Source of the DNA: CAYLHF01 sp964383365
GTDB taxonomy: Bacteria; Bacteroidota; Rhodothermia; Rhodothermales; UBA10348
Assembly (NCBI GenBank): GCA_964383365.1
Contig: CAYLHF010000004.1
Coordinates: 1-64,000, forward strand
Direction of reading: 5' to 3'
Length of the DNA stretch: 64,000 nucleotides
Part shown: positions 45,001-52,889 of the stretch, piece by piece
Layout of the letters: each line of letters begins with the position of its first letter
Numbering within the stretch: position 1 is the first letter of the stretch
Notes under the pieces: generated by a model
Seen by the model: the letters and a program-made list of their open reading frames with translations, nothing else
Told to the model about the DNA's origin: nothing
Databases searched by the model: none
Made by a program: the position numbers and the translations under genes

Positions 45001-46174
45001 CGGTATCATAGAAGAATTGGTCTGTCGCGCTTACACTCGCTGCCCCTTCGGTGTCATTCGCAACAACATACCATGTGAACTCGCCCTGACGCATGGTTGT
45101 TCGGGCAGGCACATCCACGGATGAGTTGGCCGTGGTCAATTGATAGATCGGAACATCAGCCTGGCTTCCACCATCCCGAATCCGCTCGAATACCGACAGA
45201 CTGTATGACAAGGCTCCGGGAACAGGCTCCCACTGGAATCGAATCGTTTCATCCCCTGGAAAATGAGTCCCCGTTTTGGGTGTACTCAATTGGGGTTTTG
45301 AGAGCGTACCGCGGTCCTGGCGGGTGAAAGCAACCACGCTTCCGAATACGGTGCTCAAAAATGCAGCGTCGGTCTTCGAATACGAGTTGAGGACAGAGTA
45401 ATTATAGGTCTGCCCCGGGACGAGCGGCGACGCAGCAAACTGAAAAATAGGATTGGTCGTCGCCGGCTCTCCGTAGGTTACGCTGGTTTTCGTAGTCAGA
45501 AGACCCCATACCAGATTGATCCCTTCGACGGTAGGCTCGCCGGTCAGGGGATTCGACCCTATAGAAAAAGGTGTACTCGAGACGATCAGTGCGTACGCTT
45601 GAACGCCGGGTATCCCTTCCCACTCAAATGTCGGTGCGGGTGTGGCTACGATCCCTACGGGTCCGATGATCCGTGGGGCAACGGTCGATTCGATTGCAAA
45701 CTTGAATTCCGCAGTATAATCAATGGTTATATCCGCAGACGCTTCCTGCTGAATCCCCGTAAACGTGTCAGCGATCGCGTTCGTCAGAACACCGTAATAG
45801 ACGCCGACCGGCAATCCTACGACGCCCGGCGTGAACGTCGCATTCCGGGCTCCGAGAAGACGCACGTCCTTGAACGAATAGTCACCGGGTCGTGTACCCA
45901 ACTTCAGATGAATCGCTTCTACGTCTTTATCCCAGCTGAGAAGAATCAGGTCGGCCGGTTTGAACAGGGGCGTCGGGATTCTCGATCCATTCGATCGCTC
46001 AACGAGCGGTGCCGACATGACGAGCGTCTGTGCGCTACTGACGGTGCTTGAGACAACGGAACTGACCAGAAGAACAACGAGCGGTACCCAACGCGCAACA
46101 GACGCCCGGATGGTTCGAATAAATTGAGAACAACCGAATATTTCTGACGGGTATGTAGCTGATGTTTTTGACAC
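39014..46174 (-). CDS. Giant exported protein with about 16-17 carboxypeptidase-regulatory-like repeats and T9SS/FlgD-like tail
   Basis: The 2386-residue protein has a long N-region and hydrophobic signal segment (about residues 28-47, ending near SSAQT). Residues about 50-390 resemble a fibronectin/surface domain (GPVGIVATPAPTFEWEGIPG, FQWEPVPGALSYSL). Residues about 395-1780 are a tandem array of roughly 85-residue CarboxypepD_reg-like units, each with a (I/V)SGRV..DGxPVxGAxV start, a DGxYxxxLxPGxY middle and an xSxxGF end. Residues about 1790-2300 are Ig-like, including invasin/BIG2-like text. The last 85 or so residues (RVFNTRGDLIRTI, WDGLTDRG, NGRYIIRI) are a FlgD-like/T9SS sorting domain. 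The role is likely a long, flexible surface or extracellular protein. It heads an operon with a PorV/PorQ protein and a barrel. Confidence 0.9.
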   Translation of the reverse strand: MSKTSATYPSEIFGCSQFIRTIRASVARWVPLVVLLVSSVVSSTVSSAQTLVMSAPLVERSNGSRIPTPLFKPADLILLSWDKDVEAIHLKLGTRPGDYSFKDVRLLGARNATFTPGVVGLPVGVYYGVLTNAIADTFTGIQQEASADITIDYTAEFKFAIESTVAPRIIGPVGIVATPAPTFEWEGIPGVQAYALIVSSTPFSIGSNPLTGEPTVEGINLVWGLLTTKTSVTYGEPATTNPIFQFAASPLVPGQTYNYSVLNSYSKTDAAFLSTVFGSVVAFTRQDRGTLSKPQLSTPKTGTHFPGDETIRFQWEPVPGALSYSLSVFERIRDGGSQADVPIYQLTTANSSVDVPARTTMRQGEFTWYVVANDTEGAASVSATDQFFYDTEMGIFTFITHSAEDQSELLGVSVTVRSTDGGYNPPNAFVNQTSVSFSDSLVTGAYSFLAQKEGFADSTFAASIRRNDRTVVSIDLRPLPSRISGIVMDDLGVPVADATVTFRADISGFVAETTTGFDGAFSAGLSPATYTVIASKDGFKSSQPVSVTVRRDDQINLPDPIVIEATEITVSGRVTDPDGIPVSLATVLAIGPTLTQTASTDGAGTYLFALSEGTWTFRAEKEGFVPSSATTLSLVRGDQILDADLILIQQASRISGITEGTGITADGTVTRGVLEGAVITASPISGVSTTTLSDDTGRFSLDLSPGSYTVRVSAPGHAASTGIELRLDVGETIDDLRFLLSAYRSMVSGRVLSTDGSPVEGAHVSSSLGAETTSASAGLFTLQTQPGEQSLSVAHAGFISGPSKIIAPQPSVLLAGIDLELSPNAAVIEGKITVDGLPLGGAEIIAQSGSKEITSSSDEAGGYTISLPAGSWSIKATAFRVSGARTQAVVVLPGQRVLGVDIELESTATNLSGFVTDGQTAVRGASILLVRDEDPTERYESISLADGTFSVFLSENATYRVTASKEGFRPETVSILTGAKSTSSFRSIQLTPYPVILSGRVVDTGSSPVEGATVDAFENSTRTASATTDFDGAYSLGLDPGSFSIRVSAAGFGARVTDFSGQAGEIRTNFNFQLTPESATVFGTVRSTEDQGPVEDVLIMLRGDSFVRSVKTVSQGEYVLSDVPPGAYSLETSRTGFATARLSDLVLGASETRRIDLSLSLLPGMISGRVLTVTGAAVDGVSVRASTALADYSGVTDTSGEYLIGPIPLGEYQITGEKEGYLPSGKQTIVLNSTNPAQRVPSIQLFTASGSVSGSVRDAGTRVFLKGALVTAVSTLGSASDVTDATGAFTLAGLAEATYRIEIQAPGYSAMERTVPVTAAGSRMDVDLVRNQGVITGIVSDDRLQALPFRVPLLLSGAGESLAIKSDANGSFEFPRLRNNTNYVIRTRIQRAGFSEASASVSVTNNSGQVSLSVEQLSGRIQGSVGGAGVLVIARDISTNAVVATTTSLADGSYVMDFLPGGTFEITATRPGFTFTPGVQTVSISTGGVGTVNFTASASIGSITVSTRRPDGVPVGSVSVRVTSEDRSVLRTLVTGSSGVVSFADLPLNHRYVIVPGGINASFEPPSTAVNFNLNSTADVSFFVIPATATISGRVRTPDGSFVDGATVSATKISNGATVTTTASGGGFQLAELTGGTYRLRASSAGLRPTDLEVSIQDGEQHSGVDLELLPLAVNIRGRVVRAGAGIGGIPVTIGSSAERSVLTQQDGSYQFDTVEVLESGSTLLQLRVDRSARAPLVQLIPVQSSVIGQTITVPDFSLPTGKLILSLTDGSIPIEGQIVSITGPFGEIIRSNTGVDGRVETPGDLDEGSYAYHLLGGTILSPVESDRQVHLTTGEMTRRIVLPFRHDPVTSIRSDTSTPIRVDASEAVDTSEYEGNVYFRSDTNVPFSRLPLIASSRSFIGSIPSTGDVDRVEYFVEIIRTVSAGMFRSPIQTVIPFVVGRLTSLRVRPDLSGKTIRVGDRYPVNLVLRDGIGEDLMARFSGSTPTGTISWTVSGDGRIEIPDAQFPSQAILDVEKSGPIRVTVTVTLQTAQIIQNLDLRAVTDEPGSLKISSGFTRYWNEETSIPFVLTAETESGTQLLLGDALTWSISPREAGSISSNGILEPTNADFVGPVEISARDSKTGIMTTYPVSLFARLKPQQSRRLSDSFGAELFLPAGTLPFIAELSVAHPRIAFPKKYSRPVGQENEFTAGDHLMRISIRSDRSLPGDSLLQDVGLTLPVDPSLRLLSDQPTIALFDMVALKWRLQPSVSLGNRLETNQIRKLGEFGILSRNNPLSITHEVVLPSPFSPDVAPLKIGYLLESEDPPARVSIRVFNTRGDLIRTIIRGDLQYPGRYGSRSGLQEIVWDGLTDRGKMARNGRYIIRIVASDQSETVTKLLSVVLVR

Positions 46175-46368
46175 GCGTCTGGGTCAATCCTGGTGGTTGT
46201 TGTATGCTGTCGTTACTGTGGGAGACGTAGCCACACCGATCCATCAACATCTATGCCATCACGATCGTGCTCCGTCCAGGTACCCGATGATAGCTCTTTT
46301 TAACCGTAGAAGGCCCATAATGGACGATTGAACTGGCATCCGTGTCGCATTATGAGACTCTTAACGCC

Positions 46369-47325
46369 TCATAACCGATTCTCTTCACCATTCCTGATTT
46401 CTGAAAGAACCCGATCTGGATAGTCCGAAATGAGCCCGTCGACTCCCAGACCAATCATTTTTCTTATGTCACTTTCCTCGTTCACCGTCCATGGAAGCAG
46501 CAGCATACCGGCGTCATGGACGCCGGCAACCAGTTCGGGAGTTACCAATGTAAAGTCCGGACTATAATAGGTCGGTATGAAACCGAGCATATGAAGATTT
46601 TCTTTTAACCCCAGATCTGTCGATGTGGCTATCAGTAGAGCGGTCTTCATGTCGGAATCGACCGAGCGCAAGGCTTGCAGCGTCCGCGGGTCAAACGATT
46701 GAACGGTCACGCGGTCTTTGACACCGGCCCGTTCTATCTCCTCGTAGAGCAAGCCTACGAACCTGTCCGGAACCGGATGGACAATGCCGTCTCCCGCCGG
46801 TGTGGACTTGGTTTCTATGTTGTACTGAATGGTGCCGCCAGAGACGTCCTCCGCCATGGTAAAAACATCGGATAGCCTCGGTTTCGAGGTTGCCATCGCT
46901 TGCTGTTCGGGAAATCGAGGATTACCCCGCTTTCCACAATCGTAGGTCGATATCCTGGCCCACGGCATATCAAACAGTCGGAGAGTAGCCTCCTCCTCCT
47001 TCAGCACGGGGGTTCCGTCCGGATGCGAACAGATGGATGAATTAAGAAATGGATCATGAGATACCACGACCACCGAGTCCGATGAGATAATGACGTCCAG
47101 TTCGAGCGTGGAAACTCCGAGCCCCAGGGCGTACTCAAAAGCTGGCAACGTGTTTTCGGGACGATACCCCCGGCTTCCCCGATGACCCTGAACGTCAAAA
47201 GAACGAATTTCTGTATCAGACATGGTCGTTTCCTCCCTCGGTTGCCCACAACCCGTCCAGAGGACAACCCATACCAGGGCAATCAGTCCAGTCTGTCCGG
47301 TTTTAGATGATCCAGAGTCACACAT
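46369..47325 (-). CDS. Glycerophosphodiester phosphodiesterase lipoprotein
   Basis: From ATG 47325 the 318-residue protein has a signal segment (TGLIALVWVVLWTGCGQ) with lipobox WTGC, so a lipidated periplasmic or outer-membrane enzyme is predicted. The GDPD TIM-barrel shows the catalytic pair in VQGHRGSRGYRPENTLPAF, Glu/Asp metal ligands in ELDVIISSD, the second His in VVVSHDP, NIETKS and DGLISDYPD. GDPDs cleave deacylated phospholipids to glycerol-3-phosphate and an alcohol. The frame opens 18 codons earlier, but that part is not signal-like. Next to ornithine-lipid genes elsewhere in the window, a role in phospholipid turnover or phosphate scavenging is possible. Confidence 0.9.
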   Translation of the reverse strand: MCDSGSSKTGQTGLIALVWVVLWTGCGQPREETTMSDTEIRSFDVQGHRGSRGYRPENTLPAFEYALGLGVSTLELDVIISSDSVVVVSHDPFLNSSICSHPDGTPVLKEEEATLRLFDMPWARISTYDCGKRGNPRFPEQQAMATSKPRLSDVFTMAEDVSGGTIQYNIETKSTPAGDGIVHPVPDRFVGLLYEEIERAGVKDRVTVQSFDPRTLQALRSVDSDMKTALLIATSTDLGLKENLHMLGFIPTYYSPDFTLVTPELVAGVHDAGMLLLPWTVNEESDIRKMIGLGVDGLISDYPDRVLSEIRNGEENRL

Positions 47326-47474
47326 GATATGGGCCGAATTATATGTGTCAGACAGCCACCCGCCACTCGAAATTTTCATGTCCGATCAAGACGGCTTTCA
47401 TCGGCTCTACTCGGCCTGCCGGGAGCGGTTCCGAAGGAGTCTGCCCGGAACGGGTTTATCATTTTTCTGATCCA

Positions 47475-47495
47475 GATTTATGATAATCATAAATC
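47475..47495. promoter_or_regulatory. Perfect 21-bp palindrome, Fur-box-like, between GDPD and gyrA
   Basis: Ten-base arms are exact inverted repeats around a central A (gatttatgat-a-atcataaatc). The core TGATAATCA equals the centre of the classical 19-bp Fur box, and 13 of 19 positions match overall. It sits in the 371-base divergent spacer between the GDPD start (47325) and gyrA (47697), just upstream of a TATAGT hexamer (47507-47512). Nothing else that looks like a gene is in this spacer. AT-rich palindromes can arise by chance, so this is only a candidate operator. Confidence 0.4.
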
Positions 47496-47696
47496 TTTGT
47501 TATTGTTATAGTTAAGTGGCCTTATCAAATCTGCTACTGAACTGGTTCTGCATGTCGATTTTTCGTACCTTTTAGGGATTGATTAGAAGCCGGATCTCGC
47601 CGTTCATCATCGGTGACTTCAACCCCACACATCCGTATTCATTTCCGGCTTTTTTGGTCATCTGGAAGCAAGAGGTAGATCACCCAAACGACGTTT

Positions 47697-50360
47697 ATGG
47701 AAACTGATAATACGCGGATTACCCGTATTAATATTGAGGACGAAATGAAGTCCTCCTACATCGACTATTCGATGTCGGTCATCGTAAGTCGCGCCCTGCC
47801 AGACGTTCGCGACGGACTCAAACCGGTCCACCGCCGTGTTCTCTACGGAATGAACGATCTGGGTATGAGTGCTGGAAGTCCGTACAAGAAGAGCGCCCGA
47901 TTGGTTGGTGATGTACTCGGAAAGTATCATCCTCATGGCGACTCGGCAGTATATGATACGATGGTCCGAATGGCCCAGGATTTTTCGATGCGATATCCGC
48001 TCGTCGACGGACAGGGAAACTTTGGATCGATAGACGGGGACTCCGCTGCAGCCATGCGGTACACGGAAGCGCGCATGACGCGGCTTGCGGAGGAGATGCT
48101 GAAGGATCTGGGAAAGGATACCGTAGAGTTCCAGGAGAACTTTGATGGATCGCTCGTCGAGCCGGAAGTGCTGCCTGCTGCAATCCCGAGCCTGCTTATC
48201 AACGGATCTGATGGTATCGCCGTCGGGATGGCTACAAAGATTCCACCGCATAACATCACGGAAGTCATCAATGCTACGATCGCATTCATAGACAATAATG
48301 AGATCGAAATTGATGAGTTGATGGAGCACATACCGGCTCCTGACTTTCCCACCGGGGGAATCATTTACGGCCACTCCGGTGTGCGCGAAGCGTACCATAC
48401 GGGGCGCGGAAGAGTGGTCATGCGGGCGCGCATCGCAGAAGAAGAGGTTCGAGCCGGACGCCACGCACTGATAGTGACGGAGATTCCGTTTCAGGTCAAC
48501 AAGTCTAATCTGCTCGAAAAAATCGCCGGACTGGCCCGAGACAAGAAGATAGAAGGGATAGGCGATCTACGGGATGAGAGCGACCGCGATGGCATGCGCA
48601 TCGTCATCGAATTGAAGAAGGACGCCGTCCCGCTCGTTGTTGAGAATCAACTCTACAAATACACTCCGCTACAACAAACCTTCGGCGTAAACGTCGTTGC
48701 GCTCGTCCACGGGCGACCCCGAACACTGAATCTTAAGGAGATGATCCGCTATTACGTGGAGCATAGACACGAGGTTATTTTTCGGCGGACTTCGTTCGAG
48801 CTCTCCAAAGCAGAAGCGCGTGCTCACATTCTGGAAGGTCTGACAGTCGCCCTCGATCATCTTGATGCGGTCATCACGATCATTCGAAATTCTCCCGATA
48901 CGGATAACGCCCGCGATAATCTGATGAAAGGGGTATTTCCTTCCCGTCTGACCGGAAAGCAACTCGAAAAGCTTGGACTCCCCACCGACGGCGAGTCGCT
49001 TTTTACTCTTTCCGAAGAACAGGCCAAGGCCATACTCGAACTGCGACTCAGCCGTTTGACCGGGCTGGAAAGGCAGAAGATCGAAGACGAGTATGCCGCC
49101 GTTCTGTCCGAAATAGCAAGATTAAGAGCCATTCTTGGCGACGAGGCGCTTCGAATGGATATCGTTCGTACTGAACTCGTGGAAATGAGAGATAAATATC
49201 AGGACGAGCGGCGAACCGAAGTAGATTATACGGGAGGAGGCGATATCATCATTGAAGACTTGATCGAGGACGATCAGGTCGTCGTAACGATTTCGCATCA
49301 AGGCCTCGTCAAGCGAACCAATATCTCGGAATATCGTCTTCAGGGGCGTGGCGGAGTCGGAATGCGCGGACTTGGCATGCGGGATGAGGACTATGTAGAG
49401 GCACTATTTGTCTCCCATAATCACGACTATCTGTTGTTTTTTACGGATCAGGGCCGATGCTACTGGCTGAGAGTCTTTGAGATTCCGGAAGGCGGCAGAA
49501 CGAGCAAGGGTCGCTCCATCCGTAATCTCATCCAGATATCTCCGGAAGATCGAATTCAGGCCATTCAGAACATCGCCAAATCAAACTTCAGAAGTGACGA
49601 TTTTCTGAACTCTCATTATGTGCTCATGGCGACCAGGCAGGGGCAAGTGAAAAAAACAGTCCTTGAGGCCTTCTCGAGACCGAGAACCGACGGCATCATC
49701 GCCATATCGATCGATGAATCAGATCAACTCATCGAAGCCAGTCTCACCGATGGGTCCGCACACGTCGTACTCGCATCCTCGTCTGGCAAATCAATTCGCT
49801 TCAGGGAAGATGACGCGCGGGCAATGGGTCGGAACACCCGCGGAGTAAGAGGAATTCGACTCCGCGATGGAGAAATTGTAGTAGGAATGGTCGTCATGCA
49901 GGATGAAGAGCGGGAAGTACTGGCAATCAGTGCCAACGGGTATGGAAAACGATCGAGACTCGAAGAGTACAGGATCCAGGGACGCGGCGGATCAGGTATC
50001 ATCACGTTGAAGGCGACGTCAAAGACCGGACCTCTGGTTGCAATCAAAGGGGTACTGGAAAGTGATGATCTGATGATCTCGACAGAAAATGGTATCATGA
50101 TCCGATTCAGTATTTCGGACGTGCGCTCGATGGGACGAAACACGCAGGGTGTCCGCGTAATCAACTTGCGGGAAGACGATGCGATCGCAGATGTGACGCG
50201 TCTGGTCGTTGATCCGGAAGAGGACTCTTCGGAAGAGTCGGTTACCGCCGAGTCGGCCTCGGATACGTCGGCTGCGGATACTTCGGCATCGGCCTCGGAT
50301 ACGTCGGCTGCGGATACTTCGGCGTCGGCCTCGGATGGATCCAATCAACCGGACGCATAG
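47697..50360 (+). CDS. gyrA: DNA gyrase subunit A
   Basis: GyrA is the cleavage-religation subunit of gyrase. The 887-residue protein has the catalytic Tyr122 in AAMRYTEARM, the same number as E. coli. In the quinolone-resistance region HPHGDSAVYD, Ser83 and Asp87 are unaltered, predicting a wild-type, quinolone-sensitive form. The C-terminal beta-pinwheel begins near residue 515; its GyrA box is QGRGGVG (549-555), with a second similar string at 761, close to the QNRGGVG form common in Bacteroidota. EGGRTSKGRSIRNL is also a group-typical stretch. The last 45 residues are an acidic Ser/Asp/Ala tail built of a tandem repeat. A clear Shine-Dalgarno is lacking. Confidence 0.97.
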   Translation: METDNTRITRINIEDEMKSSYIDYSMSVIVSRALPDVRDGLKPVHRRVLYGMNDLGMSAGSPYKKSARLVGDVLGKYHPHGDSAVYDTMVRMAQDFSMRYPLVDGQGNFGSIDGDSAAAMRYTEARMTRLAEEMLKDLGKDTVEFQENFDGSLVEPEVLPAAIPSLLINGSDGIAVGMATKIPPHNITEVINATIAFIDNNEIEIDELMEHIPAPDFPTGGIIYGHSGVREAYHTGRGRVVMRARIAEEEVRAGRHALIVTEIPFQVNKSNLLEKIAGLARDKKIEGIGDLRDESDRDGMRIVIELKKDAVPLVVENQLYKYTPLQQTFGVNVVALVHGRPRTLNLKEMIRYYVEHRHEVIFRRTSFELSKAEARAHILEGLTVALDHLDAVITIIRNSPDTDNARDNLMKGVFPSRLTGKQLEKLGLPTDGESLFTLSEEQAKAILELRLSRLTGLERQKIEDEYAAVLSEIARLRAILGDEALRMDIVRTELVEMRDKYQDERRTEVDYTGGGDIIIEDLIEDDQVVVTISHQGLVKRTNISEYRLQGRGGVGMRGLGMRDEDYVEALFVSHNHDYLLFFTDQGRCYWLRVFEIPEGGRTSKGRSIRNLIQISPEDRIQAIQNIAKSNFRSDDFLNSHYVLMATRQGQVKKTVLEAFSRPRTDGIIAISIDESDQLIEASLTDGSAHVVLASSSGKSIRFREDDARAMGRNTRGVRGIRLRDGEIVVGMVVMQDEEREVLAISANGYGKRSRLEEYRIQGRGGSGIITLKATSKTGPLVAIKGVLESDDLMISTENGIMIRFSISDVRSMGRNTQGVRVINLREDDAIADVTRLVVDPEEDSSEESVTAESASDTSAADTSASASDTSAADTSASASDGSNQPDA
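50253..50336 (+). repeat. 36-bp tandem repeat in the gyrA tail
   Basis: Two almost identical 36-bp units (50253-50288 and 50289-50324, differing at the last base) and a 12-bp partial copy (50325-50336) encode SASDTSAADTSA twice plus SASD. The unit is a multiple of three, so copy-number change keeps frame. It follows an acidic EEDSSEES stretch at the GyrA C-terminus. Confidence 0.92.
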
Positions 50361-50401
50361 CGTTTTACTCGGCATACAATTTGAACTCATACGTTAAATC
50401 A

Positions 50402-51163
50402 ATGAAAACTCTCACTCATCTGGCCTTACTGACACTTATTGGCTGCCTCGTTCTTCCTTCGGTCGGGCTTGCGCAGGACATTTCGACACCGAAAGATGTC
50501 TTCAGTGCCAACCTTGAAGCGACCGGTGGATCCGCATCGTGGGCAGACGTGCACGATGCCCACTTCGTGACAGAGAATGTCATGGAGTTTCCTCAGGGAG
50601 TACTGGTCACAAAAGTTGAAACCTGGATCATCCGAAGCGGATATATGGTCAGTAAAACCAAGACCCTCGAGTCGCCGGCTGGTTTTCCGGAGGGCGTTGG
50701 AGACGCGACCATCTATTTGACCCCGGATGCCGGGTGGATAAAGAGTTTTCAGGGCAAACAGGACATTGATAGCCTCCCCAGCGGAATGGGTGCTCAGGTT
50801 CGGGCCGGTCTCAAGATCAAGGAAGAGACTGACCTGATCGAGCGTCCGGATTCAGTCTACTCGCTGGAAGAGGGAGACCTGGAAGGAGTCGCGTCCTGGG
50901 TGGTGGCAGTTGCAGACGAGACTCCAACCCGTCGATTTTACAGCAAGAGTGATTTTTCTCTCCTGGGCGTCGAGATAACGGCCCCGGGTCTCGGAACAAT
51001 TGTTCGCAGTTATACGGAGTACAGAAAAGTGGGCGATCTTACGGTTTCCTTTGGTACGGAAGCGGATCTTGGTCCAACAGGATCGCAGACGTCCTCCGTT
51101 AAATCTATGGAGTTTAACACGGAACTGACGCCCGAATCACTCGCCGCCATGGTCGAAGAGTAG
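50402..51163 (+). CDS. Exported LolA-like/outer-membrane-lipoprotein-sorting-like protein
   Basis: The 253-residue protein starts MKTLTHLALLTLIGCLVLPS with a signal peptide cleaved near GLAQD. The mature part is rich in beta strands with ATGGSASWADVHDAHF at the start and a WIIRSGYMVSKT, TIYLTPDAGWI, RRFYSKSDFSLLGVE succession, a pattern like the LolA/LolB or DUF4292-type incomplete barrel that carries lipids. The family link is by pattern only. ATG 50402 is preferred to the longer frame at 50381 because the signal peptide then starts correctly. It follows gyrA by 41 bases and ends before a strong terminator. Confidence 0.72.
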   Translation: MKTLTHLALLTLIGCLVLPSVGLAQDISTPKDVFSANLEATGGSASWADVHDAHFVTENVMEFPQGVLVTKVETWIIRSGYMVSKTKTLESPAGFPEGVGDATIYLTPDAGWIKSFQGKQDIDSLPSGMGAQVRAGLKIKEETDLIERPDSVYSLEEGDLEGVASWVVAVADETPTRRFYSKSDFSLLGVEITAPGLGTIVRSYTEYRKVGDLTVSFGTEADLGPTGSQTSSVKSMEFNTELTPESLAAMVEE

Positions 51164-51252
51164 GCCGGACATCGTCGTTCAAGTACCCGGAGGCTCCACC
51201 CCGGGAGTCAGCATATTGCGACGGAACGACGTACGTAGAATTGTTTGACGCA

Positions 51253-51289
51253 TAGAGGGGCGGCCTGGACGGCCGCCCCTCTATTTTTA
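51253..51289 (+). terminator. Rho-independent terminator after the LolA-like gene
   Basis: A perfect 13-bp G+C-rich stem (51253-51265 with 51271-51283), five-base loop and a following T run. It separates the gyrA unit from the convergent lat gene. On the other strand no T run follows the stem, so it works in one direction. Confidence 0.93.
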
Positions 51290-51296
51290 TGTCCGA

Positions 51297-52661
51297 TCAA
51301 CCGATGTGTGGCATATAATCTGACTCCGCACGCCCGATACAATCTGCCAGCAGGGCGAGTCCCTGGTCGACCTCTTCCTCCGTAACGGTGAGCGGTGGGC
51401 GAAACCGGACGGATTGCTGTCCACATCCCAGCAGGACGAGCCCTTCTTCGAGCGTCCGCTGCAACAACCGATCTCTGAATTCCCTGCTGTAAACGTCTAT
51501 TGCACAGAAGAGACCCCGGCCACGAACATTCGATACCGACGGATGGTCGGAGGCGATTGATGAAAGACCCGCCATCAGGTGGCGACCTACCCGATCCGCG
51601 TTCCCGATCAGGTCATCCTCCTCGATGATCTCAAGAATTCGATCGAATCGAACCATATCGACGAGGTTACCTCCCCACGTCGAGTTGATCCGGCTTCCAG
51701 TCTCAAAGACATGTCCGTCGACTTCCTCGATTTTGCGCCCCGCCAGAATACCACATACCTGTGTTTTCTTTCCAAAACTCATGATATCAGGCGTGACCCC
51801 GATCGCCTCGTGCGCCCAGAAAGACCCGGTCATACCGACCCCGGTCTGTACTTCATCGAAAATGAGGAGTGCATCATTCTCGTGAGCCAGATCCTTGAGA
51901 GACTGAAGAAATGCTGGCCTGAAATGATTATCTCCTCCCTCTCCCTGTATGGGTTCAATGATCACGCACGCGATCTCGTCTTTTCTTTCGCGAAAGCAAT
52001 TCTTCGCCTGACCGAGCGCGATCTGCTCGCGTTTCTCTACGTCAGCCAGGTGATCCTCGAGGGGAAAGACCATCTTCGGATTACTGATACGCGGCCAGTC
52101 AAACTTCGGGAAATACATGGTCTTCCGTGGATCTGACGTGTTGGTCAGAGAGAGTGTATAGCCCGACCTGCCATGAAACGACTCATCGAAATGAAGGACC
52201 TGCTGACCGACTTCGCGCCGATACCCTTTCTGAAAGTTCTTTCGCACTTTCCAGTCGAAGGCCGCTTTGAGTGCATTTTCAACGGCAAGCGCGCCACCGG
52301 ATACAAAAAACGCGTGGGGGAGATAATCGGGAATGCCCACTCTCGAAAACGTATCGAGAAACCGGGCCATGTGCGTCGTCCGTACATCTGAATTCGTGAC
52401 CTTGTTGATCGCGGCGTCCATGAGTCGCTCCAGAAACGCGGCATCATTTTTCATCTTCGGATGATTCATGCCAACAGAACTGGACGCGAAAAATCCAAAA
52501 AAGTCGAGATAGGTTCGTCCACTCAGTTCATCGTTGAGGCCGATTCCGTCACTCGCTGACATATCCAGAACAAACGGCATCATGCCTGCTGCGTTGGTGT
52601 GTTTGAGGAATATCTCATCAACACGATTGGGAGCGATCGTTCCTGTCTTTTTTACTTCCAT
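51297..52661 (-). CDS. lat: L-lysine 6-transaminase (lysine epsilon-aminotransferase)
   Basis: Lat moves the epsilon-amino group of lysine to 2-oxoglutarate, giving aminoadipate semialdehyde and glutamate. The 454-residue class-III aminotransferase shows LDFFGFFASSSVGMNHPKM, the family-specific LPHAFFVSGGALAVENALKAAFDWKVRKNF (two adjacent motifs), HGRSGYTLSLTNT, IIEPIQGEGGDNHF, LLIFDEVQTGVGMTG and the PLP lysine in SFGKKTQVCG. ATG 52661 has AGGA five bases ahead and matches family length; the frame stays open to 52775 but that segment has no Shine-Dalgarno and is not family-like. With lysA and dapF in the window, the cell both makes and degrades lysine. A roughly 230-base spacer separates it from lipA. 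Confidence 0.92.
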   Translation of the reverse strand: MEVKKTGTIAPNRVDEIFLKHTNAAGMMPFVLDMSASDGIGLNDELSGRTYLDFFGFFASSSVGMNHPKMKNDAAFLERLMDAAINKVTNSDVRTTHMARFLDTFSRVGIPDYLPHAFFVSGGALAVENALKAAFDWKVRKNFQKGYRREVGQQVLHFDESFHGRSGYTLSLTNTSDPRKTMYFPKFDWPRISNPKMVFPLEDHLADVEKREQIALGQAKNCFRERKDEIACVIIEPIQGEGGDNHFRPAFLQSLKDLAHENDALLIFDEVQTGVGMTGSFWAHEAIGVTPDIMSFGKKTQVCGILAGRKIEEVDGHVFETGSRINSTWGGNLVDMVRFDRILEIIEEDDLIGNADRVGRHLMAGLSSIASDHPSVSNVRGRGLFCAIDVYSREFRDRLLQRTLEEGLVLLGCGQQSVRFRPPLTVTEEEVDQGLALLADCIGRAESDYMPHIG

Positions 52662-52889
52662 GAGGTCCTTATTCAATACACGAACAGCCAAGAGATATGC
52701 GTCCGTGTCGGGTTCTAAAAAATGCCCTGAGGCTTCACAAAGGGCGGTTACACTCGATGAAGATAGTTGTTTCACGCTGAATTTTCACGCGCATCGCAAG
52801 ACATTCACGGGATCATATCTGAACACCGCCTGTTTTTGGTTTTCGCCTGCGAAAAACGGTTTTAAACGCTCAGAAGACATCCTAACGGT

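Noticed and set aside
46345..46371. Inverted repeat TTATGAG/CTCATAA at the end of the GDPD gene
   Set aside because: Only seven base pairs, long loop and no T run; not enough for a terminator.
47818..48464. Minus-strand frames inside gyrA
   Set aside because: Shadows of a conserved gene; no signal, motif or Shine-Dalgarno.
49341..49361. GyrA box looks degenerate (QGRGGVG rather than QRRGGKG)
   Set aside because: The QxRGGVG form is normal in Bacteroidota-type GyrA as far as I recall, so it is a lineage trait and not a defect.
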